Both the position numbers and the translations under genes were made by a program. From Frankia sp. (lineage in GTDB: Bacteria > Actinomycetota > Actinomycetes > Frankiales > Frankiaceae): a DNA stretch of 14,309 nucleotides. The stretch covers positions 1 through 14,309 of the forward strand of contig JADGHD010000061.1 in NCBI GenBank assembly GCA_019689615.1, in the 5' to 3' direction. Each line of letters begins with the position of its first letter. Position 1 is the first letter of the stretch. Under the pieces are notes generated by a model that was not told the DNA's origin, did not search any database, and saw only the letters and a list, made by a program, of their open reading frames with translations. Positions 7,702-14,309 of this stretch are shown here, one piece after another.

Positions 7702-8256
7702 TCAGCGGGCCCAGCGCGGCAGGAGATCGACAAGCGGCAGATCGACAGCGAACGGCTCCGTCACCGCCAGGCGGTCGCTGCCAGGGCTTTGCAGGTAGCT
7801 TCCGCCCGGACCGAGCCGGTAGACCGCGACCCGCGGAACGGTGGGCTCGATCCGCCAGTAGTGCGGGATGCCGAACTGGGCGTACAGCGCAGGCTTGGTC
7901 GCGCGGTCCTCGATGTTGTTGCTGGGCGACTCGATCTCGATCACGACGACGACCTCGGTGGGCGCGAACCAGTGCCGACCAGGCTCGTCGGACCGCACGA
8001 TCATCAGGTCAGGAATGCGAGTGAACTGCCGGGAGAACCGCAGGTCGACCGCGAAGACCATCGACAGCTGCTCAGGCAGGAGCGCCTCGAGCGCCACGGA
8101 GAGGTGAATGCCCACCTGCTGATGCAGGTTGGACGGCGAGGGGGCCACGCTCAACGCTCCGTCGGTCAGTTCGTACCGAGTGTTACTGACCGGCATGGCA
8201 TCAAGATCATCGGTCGTCCAGCCACCAGGCGGGACCGCGATCAGAGGCTCGCTCAT
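7702..8256 (-). CDS. Uma2-family putative endonuclease (DUF820)
   Basis: A 184-residue protein of the Uma2/DUF820 family, which has a restriction-endonuclease-like PD-(D/E)XK fold and no settled function. Visible family marks are RYELTDG (27-33), the acidic IPD motif (D83), VVVVIEIESPSN with E107/E109, then K121 and Y125 in TKPALYAQFGIPHYWRIE. These fit the family pattern of a PD motif, E-x-x-SPS and a conserved K...Y...G...YW. I chose the ATG at 8256 because GGGAGGA lies 5 bases upstream; the longer frame back to 8388 would add 44 residues without family features. It stands alone between pheT (228 bp) and argC, on the same strand. Uma2 genes are abundant and scattered in actinobacteria and cyanobacteria, so this may be a local insertion. 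No signal peptide or membrane segment is seen. Confidence 0.85.
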   Translation of the reverse strand: MSEPLIAVPPGGWTTDDLDAMPVSNTRYELTDGALSVAPSPSNLHQQVGIHLSVALEALLPEQLSMVFAVDLRFSRQFTRIPDLMIVRSDEPGRHWFAPTEVVVVIEIESPSNNIEDRATKPALYAQFGIPHYWRIEPTVPRVAVYRLGPGGSYLQSPGSDRLAVTEPFAVDLPLVDLLPRWAR

Positions 8257-8406
8257 CCCGTCCTCCCGGCGTGGATCTGGCAAGTAACCAGCGCGGTCAC
8301 CCTCCGAGAAGACTAGCGTCCGCCAGTGTCGAAAGCTGGCTGTACGTAGCAGGCCCAACAGGAGGCACGGCCGTCCGGCGGAACCCACTGGTCCGCCGCC
8401 GCGGGG

Positions 8407-8443
8407 CTGGCGACGCGGGCCAGGCCTGGCGACGGCGGGCCAG
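8407..8443. repeat. duplicated hairpin between pheT and the Uma2 gene
   Basis: Two near-identical units, CTGGCGACGCGGGCCAG (8407-8423) and CTGGCGACGGCGGGCCAG (8426-8443), lie in tandem with 2 bases between them. Each can fold with CTGGC pairing to GCCAG, and the junction also reads as the palindrome CCAGGCCTGG. The pair lies 42 bases beyond the pheT stop (transcription runs leftward). It could act as a factor-independent or processing signal for pheST; there is no T-tract. Confidence 0.5.
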
Positions 8444-8472
8444 TGGGGAACCTTCCACGCGAGCGGGGTCCC

Positions 8473-8488
8473 CTGAGAGGGAGCTCAG
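8473..8488 (-). other. short hairpin overlapping the pheT stop
   Basis: CTGAG (8473-8477) can pair with CTCAG (8484-8488) around a 6-base loop, and the pheT TGA (8485-8487) lies inside one arm. There is no T-run, so it is weak as a terminator. Together with the duplicated hairpin further on it may mark the 3' end of pheST transcripts. Confidence 0.25.
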
Positions 8489-11079
8489 GCGCGCAGGACG
8501 GCGCCGGTGCGGCGGTTGGCCTCGGCGGCGGCGGCGTCGCGGACGCTGTTGGCCTCCTCGGCGGTCAGCGTGCGGTCGGTGGCCCGTAGCCGCAGGCCGA
8601 ACGCCAGCGAGCGGCGGCCCTCGCCGATCTGCTCCCCCTCGAACACGTCGAACAGGGTCAGCGACTCCAGCAGCTCGCCGGCGCCGTCCCGCAGCGCCGC
8701 CGAGACCTCCGCCACCGGCGTCTCGGTCGACACCACCAGCGCGACGTCGCGGTCGGCCGGCGGGTACGGAGAGATCACCGGGGCGGCGACCGGGCCGCGG
8801 CGCAGCCCGGCGGCGATCAGCCGGTCCGGGTCGAGCTCGAACGCCACCGTCCGCTCCGGCAGGCCGAACGCGCCGATCACCCGGGGGTGCAGCTCGCCAG
8901 CGTGGCCGACCAGCACGCCGTCCACGGTGAGCATGGCGCAGCGGCCCGGGTGCCAGGGGGCGTGCTCGTCGGCGGTCACGGTCAGCTCGACGCCGACCGC
9001 CCGGGCCATGGCGTGCGCGGCCTCGATCGCGTCCGCCCAGTCGGCCGGCCGGCCGGCCCCGCGGCCGCCGCCCCCGCCCGGGCCGGCCGGCCCGCGCCGC
9101 CCGGGGCGCACGCCGGCCACCCGCCGCGGCTGCTCGGGCAGGGCCGCGTCGAGCGCCGCCACCTCGTCGTCGGACGGCCGGTCGAGCACCGAAGGGACCG
9201 TGACCTTCGTGGGCGGCGTCTCGAGCTCGCGGAAGACCTGGCCGATCTCGAACAGGGCGAGGTCGGGGTGGCCGCGGCCGATGTTGCGCACCGCGGCGTC
9301 GAACAGCCCGGGCAGCAGGGTGGTCCGCAGGTAGGCGGCGTCCTCGGCGATCGGGTTGGCGATCCGCACCGCCGCCCGCCGCCGGTCGTCCGCCGGCAGG
9401 TCCAGCGCGTCGGCCACGCCGGCGCCGACGAACGGCAGCGTCATCACCTCGGTGAAGCCCTCGTAGGCCAGCGCCCGCGAGATCGCCCGGGACAGCCGCT
9501 GGCCCGGGGTCAGGCCGCGGCCGGCCGGCAGCCGGGGCAGGGTCACCGGGATCGTGTCGTAGCCCTCCAGCCGCATGACCTCCTCGACGAGGTCGGCCGG
9601 CCGGGTCAGGTCCGGCCGCCACGACGGCGGGGTCACCAGCACGGTGGCCGCCGCGGCCGCAACGTCCTCGCCGGCGGCGCCCTCGTCCCCGCCGGTGAGC
9701 GCCCCGCTGTCCGCGTCGTCCTCGGGCAGCGGGTCGATCCGGCAACCGACGTCGGTAAGCCGGGCGCGCACGATCTCGTCCGGGTAGAGCCGGCCGCCGA
9801 GCCGGGTCGGCTCGGACAGCGGGAAGCGGATCGGGGCGATCGGGGCGCGCAGGTCGATGTCGGTGACGCCGGGCTCGGCCCGCCCGCCGGCCAGCTCGGC
9901 GAACAGCGCGCTGGCCGCCTCGGCGGCGACCGGCGCGAGCGCGGGGTCCACGCCCCGCTCGAACCGGCGGGAGGCCTCGGAGAACAGCCGGTGGCGGCGG
10001 GCGGTGCGGGCGACCGCGATCGGGTCGAAGTGCGCCGCCTCCAGCACGATCTCGGTGGTGGTGTCGCCGACCTCGGTGCTCGCGCCGCCCATCACGCCGG
10101 CCAGCGCGATCGGGCCGGAGTCGTCCGCGATGACCAGGTCCTCCGGGTCCAGCGCCCGGTCGACGCCGTCGAGGGTGACCAGCCGCTCGCCGGGGCGCGC
10201 CCGGCGGACCACGATCGGGCCGGTCAGCTTCGCCTTGTCGAAGGCGTGCAGCGGCTGGCCGAGGCCGAGCATGATCGCGTTGGTCACGTCGACCGCCGCG
10301 CTGATCGGCCGCATCCCGGACAGCGTGAGCCGCCGGGCCCAGCGCAGCGGGCTGACCGCGGCCGGGTCCACCCCGCTGATCACCCGGGCGACGTAGCGGT
10401 CGCAGCCCTGCGGGTCCTCGATCCGCACCGGGTAGCCCCTGTCGTCGGCCGGCGGCGTGGGTGCCAGCCCCGGGTCGGCGAACGGCAGGCCGAACGCGGT
10501 CGCGGCCTCGCGGGCGATGCCGCGCACGGACAGGCCGTAGCCCCGGTCCGGGGTGACCGCGATGTCGAGCACGTCGTCGGCGAGGTCGAGCAGCTCGGCG
10601 ACGTCCGCGCCGATCGGCGCGCCCGGCCCGAGCACGAGGATGCCGGTGTGGTCGTCGCTGATCCCCAGCTCCCGGGCCGAGCAGATCATCCCGTTGGAGA
10701 CGTGCCCGTAGGTCCTGCGGGCGGTGATCTCGAACCCGCCGGGGAGCACGGCGCCGGGCAGCGCGATCGCGACCTTGTCGCCGACCTCGAAGTTGAACGC
10801 CCCGCAGATCACCCCGCGGCTGCCGGCCTCGGCGTCGGCGCCGCTGTCGGCGGCGCCGACCGGCTCGGCGACCCGGACCTGGCACCAGCGGACGCTCTTC
10901 TTCTTCGCCTCGACGACCTCGATCGAGAGCACCTGGCCGACGACGACGCCGGCCAGGTCGCGGCCGACCGGCTCGACGTTCTCCACCTCGAAGCCGGCGC
11001 GGATGAGCGCGTCGGCGACGGCGCGGGCCGGCGGCAGGCCGGGGACCATCTCCCGCAGCCACGACATCAGGACCAGCAT
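8485..11079 (-). CDS. pheT: phenylalanine-tRNA ligase beta subunit PheT
   Basis: Large subunit of the (alpha-beta)2 phenylalanyl-tRNA synthetase; binds tRNA-Phe and edits mischarged tyrosine. Domains in order: an N-terminal tRNA-binding OB fold at about 40-155 (GAFNFEVGDKVAIALPGAVLPGG); a B3/B4 editing region at about 215-390 (DVTNAIMLGLGQPLHAFD); B5 at about 410-515 (PPSWRPDLTRPADLVEEVMRLEGYD); the catalytic-like core at about 530-740 (YLRTTLLPGLFDAAVRN, PWHPGRCA); and the C-terminal ferredoxin-like anticodon-binding domain at about 770-864 (YPPADRDVALVV). At 864 residues it is slightly long. Low-complexity inserts lie at about 451-478 (acidic/Ala) and 656-677 (Gly/Pro/Arg). The ATG at 11079 is 4 bases after the pheS stop; an in-frame ATG at 11067 (MSWLREMVPG) is an equally plausible start. 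Confidence 0.96.
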   Translation of the reverse strand: MLVLMSWLREMVPGLPPARAVADALIRAGFEVENVEPVGRDLAGVVVGQVLSIEVVEAKKKSVRWCQVRVAEPVGAADSGADAEAGSRGVICGAFNFEVGDKVAIALPGAVLPGGFEITARRTYGHVSNGMICSARELGISDDHTGILVLGPGAPIGADVAELLDLADDVLDIAVTPDRGYGLSVRGIAREAATAFGLPFADPGLAPTPPADDRGYPVRIEDPQGCDRYVARVISGVDPAAVSPLRWARRLTLSGMRPISAAVDVTNAIMLGLGQPLHAFDKAKLTGPIVVRRARPGERLVTLDGVDRALDPEDLVIADDSGPIALAGVMGGASTEVGDTTTEIVLEAAHFDPIAVARTARRHRLFSEASRRFERGVDPALAPVAAEAASALFAELAGGRAEPGVTDIDLRAPIAPIRFPLSEPTRLGGRLYPDEIVRARLTDVGCRIDPLPEDDADSGALTGGDEGAAGEDVAAAAATVLVTPPSWRPDLTRPADLVEEVMRLEGYDTIPVTLPRLPAGRGLTPGQRLSRAISRALAYEGFTEVMTLPFVGAGVADALDLPADDRRRAAVRIANPIAEDAAYLRTTLLPGLFDAAVRNIGRGHPDLALFEIGQVFRELETPPTKVTVPSVLDRPSDDEVAALDAALPEQPRRVAGVRPGRRGPAGPGGGGGRGAGRPADWADAIEAAHAMARAVGVELTVTADEHAPWHPGRCAMLTVDGVLVGHAGELHPRVIGAFGLPERTVAFELDPDRLIAAGLRRGPVAAPVISPYPPADRDVALVVSTETPVAEVSAALRDGAGELLESLTLFDVFEGEQIGEGRRSLAFGLRLRATDRTLTAEEANSVRDAAAAEANRRTGAVLRA

Positions 11080-11083
11080 TGCG

Positions 11084-12223
11084 TCAGCCCTCGATTCCGA
11101 ACGGGAGGCTGAACCGGATGTCGCCGTCGACGAAGTCCCGGATCTCGCGGACCCCGTGGCGGATCATCGCGGCCCGCTCCAGGCCCATGCCGAACGCGAA
11201 GCCGCTGTAGCGGCTGGCGTCGACCCCGGCAGCGCGCAGCACGTTGGGGTCGACCATCCCGCAGCCGCCGAGCTCGATCCAGCCCTCGTCGGAGCAGACC
11301 CGGCAGGGCTGGCGGGCCGCCTCGCCGCGGCAGTTGAAGCACTGCACGTCCAGCTCGGCGCTCGGCTCGGTGAACGGGAAGAAGGACGGCCGCAGCCGGG
11401 TGGCCAGGTTCGTGCCGAACAGCGCCGAGGCGAACGCCTCCAGGGTGCCGCGCAGGTCGGCCATCGTGATGCCCTCGTCGACGGCGAGGCCCTCCAGCTG
11501 GCCGAACACCGGGGAGTGGGTGGCGTCGATGGTGTCGTTGCGGAACGTGCGGCCCGGGCAGACCACGTACACCGGCAGCGGGCGCGACAGCAGCGCGCGG
11601 ACCTGCACCGGCGAGGTGTGCGTGCGCAGCACCCGGCCGGCGCCCTCCGGCTCGACGTAGAGGGTGTCGTGCTCGCTGCGCGCCGGGTGGTCCGGGTGCA
11701 TGTTGAGCGCCTCGAAGTTGAACCAGTCGTGCTCGACCTCGGGGCCCTCGGCGACCTCGTAGCCCATCGCCACGAAGGTGTCGACGACGCGCTCGGTCAG
11801 CACGGCGATCGGGTGGCGGGCGCCGGGCCGGCGGCGGCGGGCCGGCAGCGTGACGTCGACCCGCTCCTCGACCAGGACCCGGGCGTCGCGGGCGGCGGTG
11901 AGCTCGGCGAGGCGGGCGGTGAAGGCGTCACGCACGGTGGCCAGCGCCTCGTTGAGCCGGCGGCCGGCCTCGGCGCGGTCCTCGCGCGGGAGCTCCCCGA
12001 GCGCGCGGCGGGCCAGCACCAGCGGCGCTGACCGGCCGTCGACGTGGGCGGTTCGCACGCTGGCCAGCTCGGCGAGGTCGGCGGCCCTGGCCACGGCGTC
12101 GAGCCCCGCGGCGACGGCGGCGGCCAGGCTCTCGGGCGAGCACGGGCCGGTGGCGGCGGGGTGCGGATCGGTCATCGTCATGAGATCAGTCGTCTTGAAT
12201 TCGTCGTTGGCTGACGCGGGCAC
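11084..12223 (-). CDS. pheS: phenylalanine-tRNA ligase alpha subunit PheS
   Basis: Catalytic alpha subunit, a class II synthetase charging tRNA-Phe. An N-terminal coiled-coil arm at about 30-120 binds tRNA. Class II motif 1 lies near 145-190 (VAMGYEVAEGPEVE, DHPARSEHDTLY), motif 2 at 224-245 (GRTFRNDTIDATHSPVFGQLEG in two parts) and motif 3 at 341-353 (GFAFGMGLERAAM). Four cysteines in two CxxC pairs (295/298, 307/310) precede GWIELGGCGMV. This is a metal-site-like insert found in a subset of bacterial PheS. Its 379 residues are normal for actinobacteria. The start is a GTG at 12223 with GAGGA about 10 bases upstream; ATGs at 12181 and 12175 are in frame but lack a Shine-Dalgarno. pheT follows 4 bases after the stop, so the subunits are co-translated. 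The 158 bp before it hold GC-rich hairpins but no leader peptide with a Phe run. Confidence 0.97.
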   Translation of the reverse strand: MPASANDEFKTTDLMTMTDPHPAATGPCSPESLAAAVAAGLDAVARAADLAELASVRTAHVDGRSAPLVLARRALGELPREDRAEAGRRLNEALATVRDAFTARLAELTAARDARVLVEERVDVTLPARRRRPGARHPIAVLTERVVDTFVAMGYEVAEGPEVEHDWFNFEALNMHPDHPARSEHDTLYVEPEGAGRVLRTHTSPVQVRALLSRPLPVYVVCPGRTFRNDTIDATHSPVFGQLEGLAVDEGITMADLRGTLEAFASALFGTNLATRLRPSFFPFTEPSAELDVQCFNCRGEAARQPCRVCSDEGWIELGGCGMVDPNVLRAAGVDASRYSGFAFGMGLERAAMIRHGVREIRDFVDGDIRFSLPFGIEG

Positions 12224-12262
12224 GGCGCAATCATCCTCATCCAGCGGGTGGGTGACGTCGGA

Positions 12263-12322
12263 CGGCGGGGCGCCCGCCGGGCCGCCGGTGTGGGGGCCGG
12301 GCGCGGGCCGGCTGCCCGCGCC
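12263..12322 (-). other. GC-rich hairpins between the kinase gene and pheS
   Basis: Two strong inverted repeats lie here: CGGCGGG/CCCGCCG around 3 bases (12263-12279), and GGCGCGGG/CCCGCGCC around 7 bases (12300-12322). A weaker GCCGC-GAA-GCGGC lies at 12346-12358. They follow the kinase stop and precede pheS. Without T-tracts they may be a weak terminator or attenuator, or reflect base composition alone. I see no T-box sequence. Confidence 0.35.
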
Positions 12323-12381
12323 GCTGGCGGACGAGCGCCCGTGGTGCCGCGAAGCGGCCGGGGCATCCGCCCGCCGGGCCG

Positions 12382-13527
12382 CTACCCGAACACCGGGGCG
12401 CCGGCGGGCAGGAAAAATCGGAACTCGGCCCCGCCGCCGGGCGCCCGGCCCACGGTGATCGTCCCGCCGTGCGCGTCGATCAGCGCCTTGGCGATGTAGA
12501 GGCCGAGCCCGGAGCCGTTGCCGCGGCTCGCGCCACGCCAGAACTTGGTGAAGACCCGGGCGGCGCTGGACTCCGGGACGCCCTCACCCTCGTCGGCCAC
12601 ACTCACCTCGGCTCCCGTCTCCGTTCCGCGCAGGACCACCGTCACGGTACCCGCGCCGTGCCGCAGCGCGTTGTCCACGAGGTTGTGCAGCACCTGCTCG
12701 ATCTTGTCCGGATCGATCCACATCTCCGGCAGCTCGCCGTTCTCCTGGACGGAGAACCGGCCGGGCTCGGCCGCGCCGGAGGCGACCTTGCCCTGCAGCA
12801 CCCTGGCCAGGATCGCCCGGGGGTCGGCGATCTGCTTGCGCAGCTGGATCCGGCCGGAGTCGATCCGCGAGACGTCGAGCAGCTCGGTGAGCAGGCGGGT
12901 CACCCGGTCGGCGTCGGTGTTGACCGTGTTGAGCATCAGCTTCTTCTGCTCGTCGGTGAACCGCTCCCACTTCGCCAGCAGGGTGGCGGTGAAGCCCTTG
13001 ACGCTGGTCAGCGGCGAGCGCAGCTCGTGCGCGACGGTGGCGACGAGGTCGGAGCGGTTGCGCTCGATCCGCTCCCGGCTGGCGGTGTCCCGCAGGCACA
13101 GCGCGACCTGGACCAGCTTGCCCTGGTCGCGGGTGTACCGGACAGTGACGTTGAAGTCGCGCTCGCGCGCCGGGTCGGCCAGGGTCAGCCGCCGCTCGGG
13201 CTGGCCGGTGACCCGCGGCAGGCGGCGGCCGGCGGCCGAGGCCTCCCACCAGTCGTTGCCCCGCTCGTCGATCAGCGGTAGCACCTCGGTGACGTGGCGA
13301 CCGGTGGCGGCGGCGCGGTCGATGTTGGTCAGGCCCACGGCCGCGCGGTTGACGAACCTGACCGTCCCCTCGGCGTCGGTGACGACGACGGCGTCCGGCA
13401 GGCCGTCGTAGGCGGCGAGCGCCACCGCCACCTCCTTGTCGTCGTCCACGCCCGGCACCCTGGGCCAGGCAGTGGCGCCCTCGCGTTGCGCCGCGAGCGC
13501 GGGCGTGGACGTGACCGTGTTCGTCAC
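12382..13527 (-). CDS. soluble PAS-domain sensor histidine kinase
   Basis: Two-component kinase of 381 residues. A PAS-like domain lies at about 38-150 (GLPDAVVVTDAEGTVRFVNRAA). The HisKA dimerisation domain has its H-box at VAHELRSPLTSVKGF, with H167 the phospho-accepting histidine. The HATPase domain shows the N-box HNLVDNALRHG (281-291), the G1 box DEGEGVP (312-318) and the G2 box GSGLGLYIAK (338-347). All catalytic motifs are intact. There is no signal peptide or membrane segment, so it should sense something inside the cell; the ligand is unknown. The GTG at 13527 overlaps the methyltransferase stop as GTGA, with GGGAGG 9 bases upstream, which fixes the start; the same frame is open further upstream only as a shadow. 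No response regulator is encoded in the window, so it is an orphan here. Confidence 0.92.
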   Translation of the reverse strand: MTNTVTSTPALAAQREGATAWPRVPGVDDDKEVAVALAAYDGLPDAVVVTDAEGTVRFVNRAAVGLTNIDRAAATGRHVTEVLPLIDERGNDWWEASAAGRRLPRVTGQPERRLTLADPARERDFNVTVRYTRDQGKLVQVALCLRDTASRERIERNRSDLVATVAHELRSPLTSVKGFTATLLAKWERFTDEQKKLMLNTVNTDADRVTRLLTELLDVSRIDSGRIQLRKQIADPRAILARVLQGKVASGAAEPGRFSVQENGELPEMWIDPDKIEQVLHNLVDNALRHGAGTVTVVLRGTETGAEVSVADEGEGVPESSAARVFTKFWRGASRGNGSGLGLYIAKALIDAHGGTITVGRAPGGGAEFRFFLPAGAPVFG

Positions 13528-14273
13528 CGTCGTCCACCTCCCCCGGCGCCGCCGGTACCGGTTCTGGCCATTCTCTGCGCCCGTGCGGACGCATACAGAC
13601 ACAGGGCGGTCGCCACCGCAAGATTCAACGACTCGGCCTGACCGTACACCGGCACGCGAAGTACCGCGTCCGCGGCGCCCAGCGCCGCGGCCGGCAGGCC
13701 GTGCGCCTCGTTGCCGAACAGCCAGCCGGTCGGCCGGTCGAGGTCGCCGGCGTCGGCCGCCTCGTACAGGTCGCGGTGGGCTCGGGTGGCGCCGGAGGTG
13801 GCGAGGACCTGGCAGCCGGCGGCGCGCAGCCAGGCCATGGTGGCGCCCAGGTCGGGCTCGACGACGACGGGCAGGTGGAACAGGCTGCCGGCGGTGGACC
13901 GGACGCACTTGCCGCCGAACGGGTCGACGCCGCCACCGGTGAAGATGACGGCGTCGGCGCCGGCCGCGTCCGCTGTGCGGATCACGGTGCCGGCGTTGCC
14001 TGGGTCGGCGGCGGCGACGCAGACCGCCACCAGGGTGGGGCGTCGGTCCGCGATGCCGGCGAGCCCGGTGGGCGGCAGCGTGGCCACGCCGACCAGGCCC
14101 TGCGGGGTGACGGTCTCGGAGAGGGCGGCGACCGCGGCGTCGGTGACCAGCCGGACCGACAGGCCGGCGGCCGCGGCGCCGGCGGCCAGCTCGGTGTGCC
14201 GGCCGGCGGCGGACTCGCCGACGAACAGCTCGGTGAGCTTTCCGGCGGCGAGCGCCGCCGCCCCCGGCGGGGA
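13524..14273 (-). CDS. SpoU/TrmH-family RNA 2'-O-methyltransferase (5' end missing)
   Basis: SAM-dependent methyltransferase of the SPOUT class, probably acting on 23S rRNA like TsnR/RlmB relatives. The three SpoU motifs are present: DPGNAGTVIRTADAAGAD (motif 1), GWLFGNEAHGLP (motif 2) and VPVYGQAESLNLAVATAL (motif 3), forming the trefoil knot. The knot domain reads from a GTG at 14087 (187 residues). Coding clearly continues further upstream through LVTDAAVAALSETVTPQGLVGV and LAAGKLTELFVGESAAGRH, which is the N-terminal RNA-binding part of the family. An in-frame TGA at 14274-14276 lies in the suspect contig end, so the true start is lost. The usual length is 260-280 residues. Its stop overlaps the kinase start. 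The exact rRNA target cannot be told. In many actinobacteria such a gene sits between rplT and pheS. Confidence 0.88.
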   Translation of the reverse strand, partial: SPPGAAALAAGKLTELFVGESAAGRHTELAAGAAAAGLSVRLVTDAAVAALSETVTPQGLVGVATLPPTGLAGIADRRPTLVAVCVAAADPGNAGTVIRTADAAGADAVIFTGGGVDPFGGKCVRSTAGSLFHLPVVVEPDLGATMAWLRAAGCQVLATSGATRAHRDLYEAADAGDLDRPTGWLFGNEAHGLPAAALGAADAVLRVPVYGQAESLNLAVATALCLYASARAQRMARTGTGGAGGGGRR

Positions 14274-14309
14274 TCAGGGGGTTTTAAACAAAAGACGCAG
14301 GCGCCCCAG
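14254..14309. other. anomalous contig end
   Basis: From about 14254 the minus-strand translation stops resembling the methyltransferase N-terminus and meets a stop at 14274-14276. The final bases include GTTTTAAACAAAAG, an AT-rich patch unlike the rest. I read this as low-quality or chimeric sequence at a contig end. A genuine boundary, such as an insertion, cannot be excluded. Confidence 0.55.

Noticed and set aside
8257..8388. Longer N-terminus for the Uma2 protein
   Set aside because: The added 44 residues show no family features, while the ATG at 8256 has GGGAGGA at good spacing.
8465..8473. GGGGTCCCC palindrome after pheT as a terminator stem
   Set aside because: A single-base loop cannot form a hairpin and no T-run follows.
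8297..11062. Minus-strand open frame of 921 codons overlapping pheT in another frame
   Set aside because: Arginine-rich low-complexity translation; PheT domains lie in the neighbouring frame.
8887..11112. Plus-strand open frame of 741 codons opposite pheT
   Set aside because: A shadow of pheT: Arg/Gly/Ala-dominated, no domains, no credible ribosome-binding site.
12178..12366. 62-codon frame upstream of pheS as an attenuator leader peptide
   Set aside because: It contains no phenylalanine codons and is Pro/Arg-rich, so it does not fit a Phe-responsive leader.
13528..13908. Upstream extension of the kinase frame (508-codon version)
   Set aside because: The added part is Arg/Pro-rich and overlaps the SpoU methyltransferase motifs; the GTG at 13527 has a Shine-Dalgarno and a GTGA overlap.
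14286..14309. AT-rich right end as the edge of an inserted element
   Set aside because: Too short, no terminal repeats or target duplication visible, and the position at the contig end makes low-quality sequence more likely.

Overview
This 14.3 kb window is very GC-rich (by eye well above 70 %), starts many genes with GTG, uses G/C at nearly all third codon positions, and carries the block rRNA methylase, pheS, pheT, argC-J-B-D-F-R, argH. Together these point to a high-GC actinobacterium. A Frankia-like organism is a reasonable guess but cannot be proved from the sequence. Both ends look like the ends of a draft contig: the first ~71 bases are a C/G-only run, and the last ~55 bases stop matching the gene they enter.

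Every supported gene is on the minus strand, so transcription runs from high to low coordinates. First (13.5-14.3 kb) is a SpoU/TrmH-type rRNA 2'-O-methyltransferase with its 5' end missing. A GTGA overlap couples it to a soluble PAS-containing sensor histidine kinase (12.4-13.5 kb). After a hairpin-rich 158-bp gap come pheS and pheT, four bases apart, encoding the two subunits of phenylalanyl-tRNA synthetase. A 228-bp spacer with a duplicated hairpin follows. Next is a stand-alone Uma2-family (PD-(D/E)XK-like) gene at 7.7-8.3 kb.

From 7.6 kb downward is the arginine operon argC-argJ-argB-argD-argF-argR. From argJ to argR every junction is a 4-base ATGA or GTGA overlap. ArgJ transfers the acetyl group and can recycle it, ArgB phosphorylates N-acetylglutamate, ArgC reduces the acyl phosphate, ArgD transaminates the semialdehyde, ArgJ releases ornithine and ArgF makes citrulline. 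ArgR is the arginine-responsive repressor. Just upstream of argC is a perfect 14-bp palindrome with the GAAT-N4-ATTC core of an ARG box, placed against a -10-like element. That is the expected site of ArgR autoregulation. argH (argininosuccinate lyase, 3' end lost at the contig edge) follows after 133 bp. argG, which sits between argR and argH in some actinobacteria, is not there.

This is mostly a conserved housekeeping region. I see no mobile elements, CRISPR arrays, RNA genes or evident new multi-gene system. The points most worth a second look are the argC operator/promoter, the kinase coupled to the rRNA methylase, the inserted Uma2 gene, the duplicated hairpin after pheT, low-complexity inserts in ArgR and PheT, and the CAA-rich argH leader. 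No gap between genes exceeds 300 bases; the larger ones (1284-1416, 7603-7701, 8257-8484, 12224-12381) are described below.
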